DNA from: an uncultured Lachnospiraceae bacterium
GTDB taxonomy: Bacteria; Bacillota_A; Clostridia; Lachnospirales; Lachnospiraceae
Assembly: GCA_902796775.1 (NCBI GenBank)
Contig: CADBQK010000068.1
Span: 1-5,067 of the forward strand
Reading direction: 5' to 3'
DNA: 5,067 bases
The position numbers and the translations under genes are program-made. The notes beneath the pieces were generated by a model. The model was not told the origin of the DNA, did no database searches, and saw only the letters and a list, made by a program, of their open reading frames with translations. Positions 1-5,067 of this stretch are shown here, piece by piece (within the stretch, counting starts at the first letter, position 1; every line of letters starts with the position of its first letter).

Positions 1-1
1 C

Positions 2-940
2 GGGGAAACTGTGCATGGCTGTATAGACTGGGAGAAGCGGTTTTGGGATATGCAGCAGCATTCCGGGGAGCATATCGTATCCGGACTGATGCATCGCACC
101 TATGGTTTTGATAATGTAGGCTTTCGGCTGGGCAGTGATTATGTCACTATGGATTTTAACGGTGTTATCAGCAAAGAAGAGCTGGCACAGATCGAGACTC
201 GTGCTAACGAAGCTGTATTTGCTGATCTGCCTATATATGTCCGCTTTCCGTCACGGGAGGAGCTGGCCGGGATGCAGTACCGCAGCAAAAAGGAAATCGA
301 TGGGCAGATCCGGATCGTGGAGATTCCGGGGATCGATATCTGTGCATGCTGTGCCCCTCATATGCATACAACAGGAGAGATCGGCCTGATTCGTCTGACG
401 CATATGGAACATTATAAGGGCGGTATCCGGGTCTATATGATCTGCGGATTCCGGGCTCTGGACGATTACAGGGAAAAATCCAGGAACGTGGAGGGGATCT
501 CTGTCCTGCTTTCCGCAAAGCCGGAGGCAGTTTATGAGGCGGTCCGGCGGCAGAATGAAGAAGTACTTGCGCTGCGTGAAAGAAACAACCTGCTCAGGAC
601 GCAGATTATTAATGAGCATCTTGAGCGTATTCCGGATACGGATGGAAATGTCTGTTTTTTTGACGAGCAGCTGGATAAGATGACATGCCGGCGCGCTTTC
701 AATCAGCTAACCGGGCGTTTTAAAGGTTTATGCGGGAGCTTCTGCGGCAGTGATCATGACGGTTATCAGTTTGTCCTCGGCGGAAGAAGCCTGGATGCCG
801 GAGCGGCCGGGAAGGATTTCTGCACAGCCCTTGGCGGGAAAGGCGGAGGGTCTGCCGAGATGTTTCAGGGACGGACCGGAGCAGCGAGAGCAGCGATCGA
901 GGACTGGTTTGCTATGTACAAATTGCAAAAAAACTTATAA
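2..940 (+). CDS. Alanyl-tRNA editing protein, AlaX-L type (5' end cut by window edge)
   Basis: Trans-editing enzyme that hydrolyses mischarged Ser-tRNA(Ala) or Gly-tRNA(Ala) in the cytoplasm. It is related to the editing and C-terminal (C-Ala) domains of alanyl-tRNA synthetase. The open frame runs in from the window edge and reads G-E-T-V-H-G-C-I-D-W, so the GTG at 11 is an internal Val and not the start. Numbering that Val as residue 1, the editing-site zinc ligands are all visible: H17 and H21 in HSGEH, and C113 and H117 in CCAPH, followed by TTGEIG as in AlaRS. Residues of about 165-205 look like a coiled-coil linker. The end carries the DHHA1 signature GGKGGGSAEMFQGR (about 833-876). Family members of this long form are usually near 390-400 residues, so roughly 80 N-terminal residues lie outside the window. 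No terminator-like hairpin follows the stop, and the next promoter begins 17 nt after it. The family call is firm; the exact tRNA substrate is from family knowledge. Confidence 0.93.
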   Translation, partial: GETVHGCIDWEKRFWDMQQHSGEHIVSGLMHRTYGFDNVGFRLGSDYVTMDFNGVISKEELAQIETRANEAVFADLPIYVRFPSREELAGMQYRSKKEIDGQIRIVEIPGIDICACCAPHMHTTGEIGLIRLTHMEHYKGGIRVYMICGFRALDDYREKSRNVEGISVLLSAKPEAVYEAVRRQNEEVLALRERNNLLRTQIINEHLERIPDTDGNVCFFDEQLDKMTCRRAFNQLTGRFKGLCGSFCGSDHDGYQFVLGGRSLDAGAAGKDFCTALGGKGGGSAEMFQGRTGAARAAIEDWFAMYKLQKNL

Positions 941-987
941 AAAATTTAAAACTACTATTGACAATTTTTGATTTTAAGGTATATAAT
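925..987 (+). promoter_or_regulatory. Strong sigma-A promoter with A/T-rich upstream (UP-like) tract
   Basis: The -35 box TTGACA at 958-963 and the -10 box TATAAT at 982-987 both match the consensus exactly, with an 18-bp spacer. There is no TGn extension before the -10. Upstream, about 925-957 is almost pure A/T with A-runs and T-runs, resembling a UP element that the RNA polymerase alpha subunits contact; it overlaps the last codons of the preceding gene. Initiation is expected near 993-995. The promoter faces the sigma factor gene about 250 nt downstream, so that gene is probably transcribed by the housekeeping holoenzyme at a high basal rate. The boxes are seen directly; activity and start site are inferred. 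Confidence 0.85.
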
Positions 988-1085
988 AAACCATTACGGC
1001 AATGAAGTATTTAACCCCGGGAATGAACCTTTTTCAAATAATGGCCATATCCGGGGCTGAAGTCTTGCCATAGTCCTTGTAAAAG

Positions 1086-1162
1086 AGTCCCGGTATTGGC
1101 CGGCTGACATGAAGCGTGCTGTCATGTGCCGGTGTGAAATGATGAAATAAAACGGGCTTTTT
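1086..1162 (+). terminator. Possible attenuator-like structure in the leader
   Basis: AG(T)CCCG at 1086-1092 can pair with CGGGCT at 1153-1158, with one bulged T. This encloses the 1100-1132 hairpin (CCGGC/GCCGG plus ACATGA/TCATGT, with a 2-nt bulge and a 9-nt loop). Five T residues follow at 1158-1162. If the outer stem forms, it would be a branched terminator-like element about 80 nt before the sigma factor gene, giving a leader RNA of about 170 nt. The outer stem is short and closes a large loop, so this is weak. Confidence 0.2.
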
Positions 1163-1230
1163 GCAGCGGCTGCGAACCATCGGACAAGGAGCTGACGGAT
1201 GGATGGATCCGGACAGCCCCTAAAGGTGTA

Positions 1231-1240
1231 AAGAGGGTGA
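1231..1240 (+). promoter_or_regulatory. Ribosome binding site deciding the sigma factor start
   Basis: AAGAGGGTGAT at 1231-1241 closely matches the Firmicute anti-Shine-Dalgarno complement AAGGAGGTGAT and ends just before the ATG at 1246. A GTG at 1237 in the same frame lies inside this site and so cannot be the start. Confidence 0.85.
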
Positions 1241-1245
1241 TACCT

Positions 1246-2364
1246 ATGAGCGAAGCTTCGCCGATGAACGAAACCATGTTTTCCCAGATTATGATCAACT
1301 TGCTGGAAAAGGCAAAGGGGAAAAACAACGAGCTGGATTACGATGATATTAATGATGCGTTCAAAGGATTCGAATTTGACGAAGAAAAGATGGAAGACGT
1401 CTATGAATACCTTGAAACGAACAAGATCGATATCATCAATCTTCCGGACACTCAGGACGATGACGAAGAGTTCCTCAGCCAGGAAGATGAGGAAGAGGTA
1501 GAGCTTCTTGATGATGCCGACGCGCTGGAAGGCGTCAGCCTGGAGGATCCCGTCCGCATGTACCTGAAAGAAATCGGAAGTGTGAGACTCCTTCTTCCTG
1601 AAGAAGAGGTCGAGCTTTCCCGGAGGGCACAGGCCGGTGACCAGAAGGCAAAAGACCAGATCATTGAGGCAAACCTGAGACTTGTCGTAAGTATCGCAAA
1701 AAAATATGTAGGACGCGGCATTCCGTTCCTGGATCTGATCCAGGAGGGGAATATGGGCCTGATCAAGGCAGTTGACAAATTCGACTACGCGAAAGGGTTC
1801 AAATTCAGTACCTATGCAACATGGTGGATCCGGCAGTCCATTACCCGCGGGATCGCGGATAAGGGCAAGGTTATCCGTGTACCGGTCCATATGGTAGAGA
1901 CTATCAATAAAACACTGCGTATGTCCAGAACACTTCTGCAGGAGCTCGGCAGAGAGCCAACCAGCGAGGAGATCGCTGAGCGCCTCGGGACGACGAAGCA
2001 GAAGGTGGAGGAGGCGCTGGAGATTTCCAGAGATCCCGTTTCTATGGACAGCCCGATCGGCGAGGAAGAAGATTCCAGTCTCGGAGATTTCATCGAAGAT
2101 GAAAACGTGATGTCTCCTTCCGAATCTGCTGATTATCAGATGCTCAAGAAGGAGCTGATGAGTGCGCTGGATACGCTGACAGAGCGCGAGAGAAAAGTGA
2201 TCGAGCTGCGTTTTGGCCTGATTGACGGACAGGCGCGTACACTTGAGGAAGTCGGCCGCGAATTTAAGGTAACCAGAGAGCGTATCCGCCAGATCGAGGC
2301 GAAGGCGCTCAGGAAGCTTAAACATCCATCACGCAGCCGTAAACTGAAGGATTTCCTTACCTAA
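1246..2364 (+). CDS. rpoD: RNA polymerase primary-type sigma-70 factor (RpoD/SigA)
   Basis: Sigma subunit that directs RNA polymerase to -10/-35 promoters and melts the DNA. The 372 residues are typical of Firmicute SigA, which has a short N-terminal region 1.1. Residues 70-92 are strongly acidic. Region 1.2 starts at [12 protein letters not shown] (100-111). Region 2 runs about 140-217 with [16 protein letters not shown], core-binding [19 protein letters not shown] and melting motif [10 protein letters not shown]. Region 3 runs about 218-296 with [13 protein letters not shown]. Region 4 has the -35 helix-turn-helix [20 protein letters not shown] (332-351) and ends in [12 protein letters not shown]. 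The residues matching the E. coli -10 contacts Gln437 and Thr440 (here Q197 and T200) are kept, but residues 206-209 read KGKV where primary sigmas usually have QART. Neither dnaG nor the usual downstream tRNA methyltransferase gene adjoins it, so it could be a primary-like paralogue rather than the only SigA. The sigma-70 call is certain; the housekeeping role is likely. Confidence 0.93.
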   Translation: MSEASPMNETMFSQIMINLLEKAKGKNNELDYDDINDAFKGFEFDEEKMEDVYEYLETNKIDIINLPDTQDDDEEFLSQEDEEEVELLDDADALEGVSLEDPVRMYLKEIGSVRLLLPEEEVELSRRAQAGDQKAKDQIIEANLRLVVSIAKKYVGRGIPFLDLIQEGNMGLIKAVDKFDYAKGFKFSTYATWWIRQSITRGIADKGKVIRVPVHMVETINKTLRMSRTLLQELGREPTSEEIAERLGTTKQKVEEALEISRDPVSMDSPIGEEEDSSLGDFIEDENVMSPSESADYQMLKKELMSALDTLTERERKVIELRFGLIDGQARTLEEVGREFKVTRERIRQIEAKALRKLKHPSRSRKLKDFLT

Positions 2365-2376
2365 ATGGGTTATGAA

Positions 2377-2401
2377 CCGGAGCCATAGTCTCTGGAGTTT
2401 T
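2377..2401 (+). terminator. Weak hairpin with short T-run after the sigma factor gene
   Basis: CCGGAG (2377-2382) pairs with CTCTGG (2390-2395), including one G-T wobble, around a 7-nt loop. AG and four T residues follow. It lies 12 nt after the sigma factor stop. The stem is short and the T-run brief, so termination is probably partial. No clear promoter is visible before the next gene at 2455, which may depend on read-through. Confidence 0.35.
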
Positions 2402-2442
2402 CTGAGAATGCTGCTTATGCGATTGCCATGCCGACTCGAAAT

Positions 2443-2446
2443 GGAG
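2443..2446 (+). promoter_or_regulatory. Ribosome binding site setting the LRR gene start
   Basis: GGAG lies 8 nt before the ATG at 2455. The upstream in-frame ATG at 2428 has no purine-rich site before it, so the start at 2455 is preferred. Confidence 0.65.
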
Positions 2447-2454
2447 ATTATTAT

Positions 2455-3438
2455 ATGATATATGGAACTTTGTGGTCGGATATATACGACATGGAATATA
2501 TCAAGGATGAGAAAGGCGTAACAATCACCAGTTATCTGAGTGATGAGGATGAGGTAACGATTCCCACGATGATCGACGACCTTCCTGTCCGCAAGATTGA
2601 GGCGAATACATTTTCCGGCAAGAAGATGAAATATGTCTATCTGCCGCAGCAGCTGGAGATCATTGAACATCATGCTTTCAGTGACTGCCGCAATATCCAG
2701 CGGGTAGAGTTTCCCCAGACTCTCCGGTCAATCGGGAACTATGCTTTTTACAACTGCTGGGAGCTGCGGGGACTCCATTTGCCGTCGAGGCTGCGCAGCA
2801 TCGGTTTCGGCGCTTTTATGAACTGCGAGAAACTCCAGGAACTGGTGCAGGATAAAGAGGAAGGCCGGGAGATCAGTATCGGCAGCATCCTTAACGGACT
2901 CAGCCATCAGATGCATGTGGTGATCCGTCATCTTCATGAGGACGGTGAGCCGGAGCTTGCCATGCTGACGTTTACAGAATACGGTTCAGAGGTCGTAACG
3001 GTTGTTTCCATCTGCAAGCGGGCAGATGACAAACCGACCGGGACCGGCACCCAGCTGCGCTACTGTGTCGGCAGCCAGGATATGGACTATCTTAAATATG
3101 ACGGTATGTTTCACATCATCCGTCAGAATGAATCGTTCGATACGACCGTGACCGTAGCGGTGGAGCGTCTGATGTATCCTTACGGACTGACGCAGCAGCC
3201 CCGGGAAGAATATGGTGTGTATCTGAAGGAGAGGGCGGAGAAAGCCGCCAGAAAATTTATCCGCGAGGATGCGATCGACAAATTGAAATTCATCACAGAG
3301 GAAGGATTCCTGGAAAAGAGCGAAGTGGATCATCTGATCGATCTTTGTATCAGTATGGATAAGACGGAATATACTGCCTTTCTGATGGATTACCGGCACA
3401 AGAGCTTCAGCATGGCTGAGGAAGATTTTGTGTTGTAA
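2455..3438 (+). CDS. BspA-type leucine-rich repeat protein with unassigned C-terminal domain
   Basis: This protein of 327 residues has no signal peptide or membrane segment, so it is probably cytoplasmic, unlike many secreted BspA proteins. Residues 1-60 form a capping region ending in a partial repeat (VTIPTMIDDLPVRKIEANTF). Three exact 23-residue LRR_5-type repeats follow at 61-83, 84-106 and 107-129, with the pattern V-x-[LF]-P-x-x-L-x-x-I-x-x-x-A-F-x-[DN]-C. Residues of about 136-245 look beta-rich and match no family I recognise. Residues of about 255-316 look helical (KLKFITEEGFLEKSEVDHL, then a second helix pair ending TEYTAFLMDYRH) and resemble ankyrin-like helical hairpins. Such repeats usually mediate protein binding; no catalytic motif is visible. 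It follows the sigma factor by 90 nt and precedes the DUF2201/VWA gene on the same strand, so a partner role with that protein is plausible but inferred. Confidence 0.85.
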   Translation: MIYGTLWSDIYDMEYIKDEKGVTITSYLSDEDEVTIPTMIDDLPVRKIEANTFSGKKMKYVYLPQQLEIIEHHAFSDCRNIQRVEFPQTLRSIGNYAFYNCWELRGLHLPSRLRSIGFGAFMNCEKLQELVQDKEEGREISIGSILNGLSHQMHVVIRHLHEDGEPELAMLTFTEYGSEVVTVVSICKRADDKPTGTGTQLRYCVGSQDMDYLKYDGMFHIIRQNESFDTTVTVAVERLMYPYGLTQQPREEYGVYLKERAEKAARKFIREDAIDKLKFITEEGFLEKSEVDHLIDLCISMDKTEYTAFLMDYRHKSFSMAEEDFVL

Positions 3439-3455
3439 TATACTGGTATCTATTC

Positions 3456-3601
3456 TGCACCCCTTGGCATTCGGGGTGCAAGCACCCCTCATTGTGGTCG
3501 GTCAGAGGCGCTTCGCGCCTTGCCCGCCCCATGTATAAGGGTAAAATCAGTCTGAAATGCAAGCATTTCATCCTTGATTTTCTCCTTATACATGGGGTGC
3601 T
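3456..3601. repeat. Intergenic cluster of nested palindromes (REP/MITE-like)
   Basis: TGCACCCC (3456-3463) pairs perfectly with GGGGTGCA (3473-3480). The same GGGGTG can instead pair with CACCCC at 3483-3488. AGGCGC/GCGCCT forms a tight hairpin at 3506-3520. A 71-nt palindrome follows at 3527-3597. AGCACCCC at 3481-3488 is also mirrored by GGGGTGCT at 3594-3601, giving 8-bp ends around a unit of 121 bp. No T-run follows any stem, so these are not typical intrinsic terminators. No target-site duplication or transposase is evident. The likely identity is a dispersed palindromic repeat, but copy number cannot be seen here. Confidence 0.55.
3527..3597. repeat. 71-nt near-perfect palindrome (long hairpin)
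   Basis: CCCCATGTATAAGG (3527-3540) is the exact reverse complement of CCTTATACATGGGG (3584-3597). After one wobble and one mismatch, AAAATCA (3543-3549) pairs with TGATTTT (3575-3581). The tip is TGAAATGC (3553-3560) against GCATTTCA (3563-3570) with only AA between. About 29 of the roughly 35 possible base pairs form. Such a stem would be very stable in RNA and could extrude as a cruciform in DNA. Confidence 0.9.
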
Positions 3602-3607
3602 GAACAG

Positions 3608-3622
3608 TTACATATATTGTAA
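3608..3622. promoter_or_regulatory. Operator-like inverted repeat TTACA-N5-TGTAA
   Basis: TTACA (3608-3612) and TGTAA (3618-3622) are inverted around TATAT, in an A/T-rich patch about 72 nt before the DUF2201/VWA start. The centre TATATT resembles a -10 box, but no acceptable -35 lies 16-18 nt upstream. It could be a repressor site or promoter core, or chance in A/T-rich DNA. Confidence 0.25.
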
Positions 3623-3629
3623 TTATGAG

Positions 3630-3657
3630 AGGGGCGGTTACGTGAGTTGCCGCCCCT
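3630..3657 (+). other. GC-rich hairpin upstream of the DUF2201/VWA gene
   Basis: GGGGCGG (3631-3637) pairs with CCGCCCC (3650-3656), and an A-T pair extends the base; the loop is 12 nt. It ends 18 nt before the ribosome site. No T-run follows on the + strand, so it is more likely a 5'-UTR stem or a weak barrier than a terminator. Confidence 0.5.
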
Positions 3658-3675
3658 GTGTTAGATAAAGAGAGA

Positions 3676-3682
3676 GGAGGTG
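3676..3682 (+). promoter_or_regulatory. Ribosome binding site of the DUF2201/VWA gene
   Basis: GGAGGTG at 3676-3682 is a strong Shine-Dalgarno sequence, but its spacing to the ATG at 3694 is 11 nt, slightly longer than ideal. A second ATG at 3698 is out of frame. No other in-frame start lies near, so 3694 is the best choice. Confidence 0.8.
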
Positions 3683-3693
3683 GGCCTTTTTCG

Positions 3694-5067
3694 ATGCATG
3701 ATAATAAGGATAAGCTCATAAAAGTCGGGCTGGCAGTTCTGGATGCATCCCGTACAGAGCTGTATGTGGCGATGCGTTTCCTTGACCTTGCCCTGAGCAG
3801 CCTCAGCTATGAGATGGATCTGTCTCTTCGGACGATCGGTACGGACAGCCAGAGCATCCGGTTTAATCCCGGATATCTTGTCCAGGCCTACCGGGAGGAC
3901 AGCCTCCGGGTAAACCGGGCCTATCTGCACATGATCCTGCACTGCGTTTTCCGCCATATGTTCGGCGGGGATGACAAGGACGATAAAGAGCTGTGGGATC
4001 TGTCCTGCGATATCGCAGTTTCATCCATCATCGATGATATGGATTACCGCTGTGTGCGGGAAGTCGTTCCGGATCAGAGGCAGGCTATGTATGACCGCCT
4101 GAAAAAATCTATGAAGGTTCTGACGGCAGAGGGTATCTATAAAGAGCTGGAAAAGCACCCGATCCCCTATTTTGAGAAGGAAGAGCTTAAAAAATTTTTT
4201 ACCGTGGATGATCATGTGTTCTGGGATTCCAAACATAAAGAAGAGGGGGAATCTCAGGATCAGAATGATGATGGTGAGAATAAGGATCAGGATGATCAGG
4301 ATGATCAGAACAAAGATCAGGAAACGGATGACAGAGATGACCGTGAGAATCGGGAGGAGCAGGAGAACAAGTGGCGGGAGATCCTGGAAAAGATGCGCAC
4401 GAACATCGAGACCTATTCCAAGGATGCCACAGATCTTGCCGGGAACCTGTATGATTACATTAAGATCGCGACCAGGCAGCGTTATGATTACCATTCCTTC
4501 CTGAAAAAGTTTACCACACTGCGGGAAGAAGTAAAACTGGATCTGGACAGCTTTGATTACATCTATTATACTTACGGATTTGATCATTATGGGAATATGC
4601 CCCTGATCGAGCCGCTGGAATACAAAGAGGTCCGCAAGGTCGAGGAGCTGGCCATCGTCATCGACACTTCAGAGTCCTGTGAGGGCAAGTATGTTCAGCG
4701 CTTCCTGGAGGAAACTTTTTCCATATTGGCAAATAAGGAAAACTTTTTCCGGCGGATGAATGTTCACATCATTCAGTGTGATGCAGCTGCTCAGGTAGAT
4801 GATGTCATTACCAGCCGGGAAGACATGGAACGCTACATGGAGAACTTCAAGCTGGTCGGTTTCGGCGGGACGGATTTCAGACCTGCATTTGCCTATGTCC
4901 AGAAGCTGGTCGATGATAAGGTTTTTAAGAAACTGAAAGGCCTCCTGTATTTTACTGACGGATACGGGCAGTATCCTGTCCGAAGACCCTCCTTCGACAC
5001 AGCATTTGTGTTCCTGGAGGAAAACTACAATGACCGGCAGGTGCCGCCCTGGGCGATCAAACTGATC
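3694..5067 (+). CDS. DUF2201-type protein: degenerate zincin-like domain plus VWA domain (3' end cut by window edge)
   Basis: 458 residues are visible, and the frame stays open to the window edge. Residues of about 1-175 resemble the DUF2201 N-terminal putative metallopeptidase domain. Its core reads H79-M-I-L-H83-C-V-F-R-H88, followed by WDLSCDIAV (101-109). The His residues are in zincin register, but the catalytic Glu of HExxH is Met, so peptidase activity is doubtful. Residues of about 181-226 are a charged D/Q/N/E-rich linker. Residues of about 317 onward form a VWA-like domain with an intact MIDAS: D324-T-S326-E-S328, T393 in GGTDF and D422 in TDGYG. This predicts metal-dependent protein binding. 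There is no signal peptide or membrane segment. The last visible residues (VPPWAIKLI) look close to a natural C-terminus. Family members commonly pair with a MoxR-like AAA+ ATPase, which is not in this window. The family call is good; the biological role is unknown. Confidence 0.85.
   Translation, partial: MHDNKDKLIKVGLAVLDASRTELYVAMRFLDLALSSLSYEMDLSLRTIGTDSQSIRFNPGYLVQAYREDSLRVNRAYLHMILHCVFRHMFGGDDKDDKELWDLSCDIAVSSIIDDMDYRCVREVVPDQRQAMYDRLKKSMKVLTAEGIYKELEKHPIPYFEKEELKKFFTVDDHVFWDSKHKEEGESQDQNDDGENKDQDDQDDQNKDQETDDRDDRENREEQENKWREILEKMRTNIETYSKDATDLAGNLYDYIKIATRQRYDYHSFLKKFTTLREEVKLDLDSFDYIYYTYGFDHYGNMPLIEPLEYKEVRKVEELAIVIDTSESCEGKYVQRFLEETFSILANKENFFRRMNVHIIQCDAAAQVDDVITSREDMERYMENFKLVGFGGTDFRPAFAYVQKLVDDKVFKKLKGLLYFTDGYGQYPVRRPSFDTAFVFLEENYNDRQVPPWAIKLI
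4285..4311 (+). repeat. 9-bp tandem repeat inside the acidic linker
   Basis: GATCAGGAT occurs twice in a row (4285-4302), then GATCAGAAC (4303-4311). Further GATCAG copies sit at 4258 and 4315. It encodes an Asp-Gln-Asp pattern in the linker between the zincin-like and VWA domains. Copy changes would keep the frame and only alter linker length. Confidence 0.7.

Larger units (their letters stand above)
994..1245 (+). other. Long 5' leader of the sigma factor gene with possible RNA structure
   Basis: About 250 nt separate the promoter from the sigma factor start, and no convincing gene lies here. Several complementary segments are visible. CCATTA (991-996) pairs with TAATGG (1039-1044). CCCCGG (1015-1020) pairs with CCGGGG (1051-1056). 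These two pairings cross, so they form a pseudoknot or exclude each other. An 11-bp hairpin pairs 1100-1104 and 1107-1112 with 1122-1132. A 7-bp stem with a CGG loop spans 1160-1176. It does not match any riboswitch, T-box, 6S RNA or SRP RNA signature known to me. A regulatory leader is possible, but function is unproven. Confidence 0.4.

Noticed and set aside
11..13. GTG as start of the alanyl-tRNA editing gene
   Set aside because: The frame is open to the window edge, and the residues before it (G-E-T) fit the family; no ribosome site precedes it, so it is an internal Val.
994..1162. 6S RNA or a known riboswitch in the sigma leader
   Set aside because: The 5' and 3' ends do not form the long closing stem of 6S RNA, and no conserved riboswitch or T-box motif was seen.
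1237..1239. GTG start for the sigma factor gene
   Set aside because: It lies within the Shine-Dalgarno sequence of the ATG at 1246.
994..2325. 443-codon open frame on the - strand opposite the sigma factor gene
   Set aside because: It mirrors a strongly conserved sigma-70 gene, has no recognisable domain, and no ribosome site supports it. It is an antisense shadow, although it extends into the leader.
2428..2430. ATG start for the LRR gene
   Set aside because: No ribosome site precedes it, whereas the ATG at 2455 has GGAG at 8-nt spacing.
3456..3480. Intrinsic terminator of the LRR gene
   Set aside because: The 8-bp stem is good, but AGCACCCC follows instead of a T-run.
3456..3601. CRISPR array
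   Set aside because: There are palindromes but no regularly spaced direct repeats with unique spacers.
3489..3719. 76-codon - strand frame through the palindrome cluster
   Set aside because: It is made largely of palindromic repeat sequence and the opposite strand of the next gene start. It is more likely a spurious frame of a repeat than a gene.
4172..4504. 110-codon + strand frame inside the VWA gene
   Set aside because: Met/Arg/Ile-rich product from the +1 reading of the GAT repeats, nested in a well-supported domain protein.
4021..4587. 188-codon - strand frame opposite the VWA gene
   Set aside because: Its Ile/Leu-rich stretch is the antisense of the GAT-rich acidic linker, a typical shadow and not a membrane protein.

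Overview
The window reads as low-to-mid GC Firmicute DNA. The best guess is a gut Clostridia genome of the Lachnospiraceae type, inferred from protein style (BspA-type leucine-rich repeats, a DUF2201/VWA protein, a two-domain alanyl-tRNA editing protein), strong AGGAGG-type ribosome sites and a consensus sigma-A promoter. No marker fixes the genus. All four genes lie on the + strand, and there is no tRNA, rRNA, CRISPR array, transposase or phage gene.

Layout. (1) 2-940: most of an alanyl-tRNA editing protein, cut at its N-terminus by the window edge. (2) 941-1245: a near-perfect TTGACA-18-TATAAT promoter with an A/T-rich upstream tract, then a leader of about 250 nt with several possible stems. 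(3) 1246-2364: a complete primary-type sigma-70 factor (RpoD/SigA) of 372 residues with a noticeably altered segment in region 2.4. (4) 2455-3438: a cytoplasmic-looking protein of 327 residues with three exact 23-residue BspA-type leucine-rich repeats and an unassigned C-terminal half. (5) 3439-3693: a 255-nt intergenic region full of nested palindromes, including a 71-nt near-perfect hairpin. (6) 3694 to the window end: 458 residues of a DUF2201-type protein, with a degenerate zincin-like N-terminal domain, a charged D/Q/N-rich linker and an intact MIDAS-type VWA domain. It is probably missing only its last residues.

How they may work together. The first two genes are housekeeping: translation quality control and transcription initiation. 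The last two look like part of a MoxR-ATPase/VWA-type module. DUF2201 proteins are commonly encoded beside a MoxR-like AAA+ ATPase, and the LRR protein could be a substrate- or partner-recognition subunit. The ATPase is not in the window, so this is inference from family knowledge. The points most worth a second look are the altered promoter-recognition segment in a sigma factor that is not next to dnaG, the loss of the catalytic glutamate in the zincin motif, the LRR/VWA pairing, and the palindrome cluster between those two genes.
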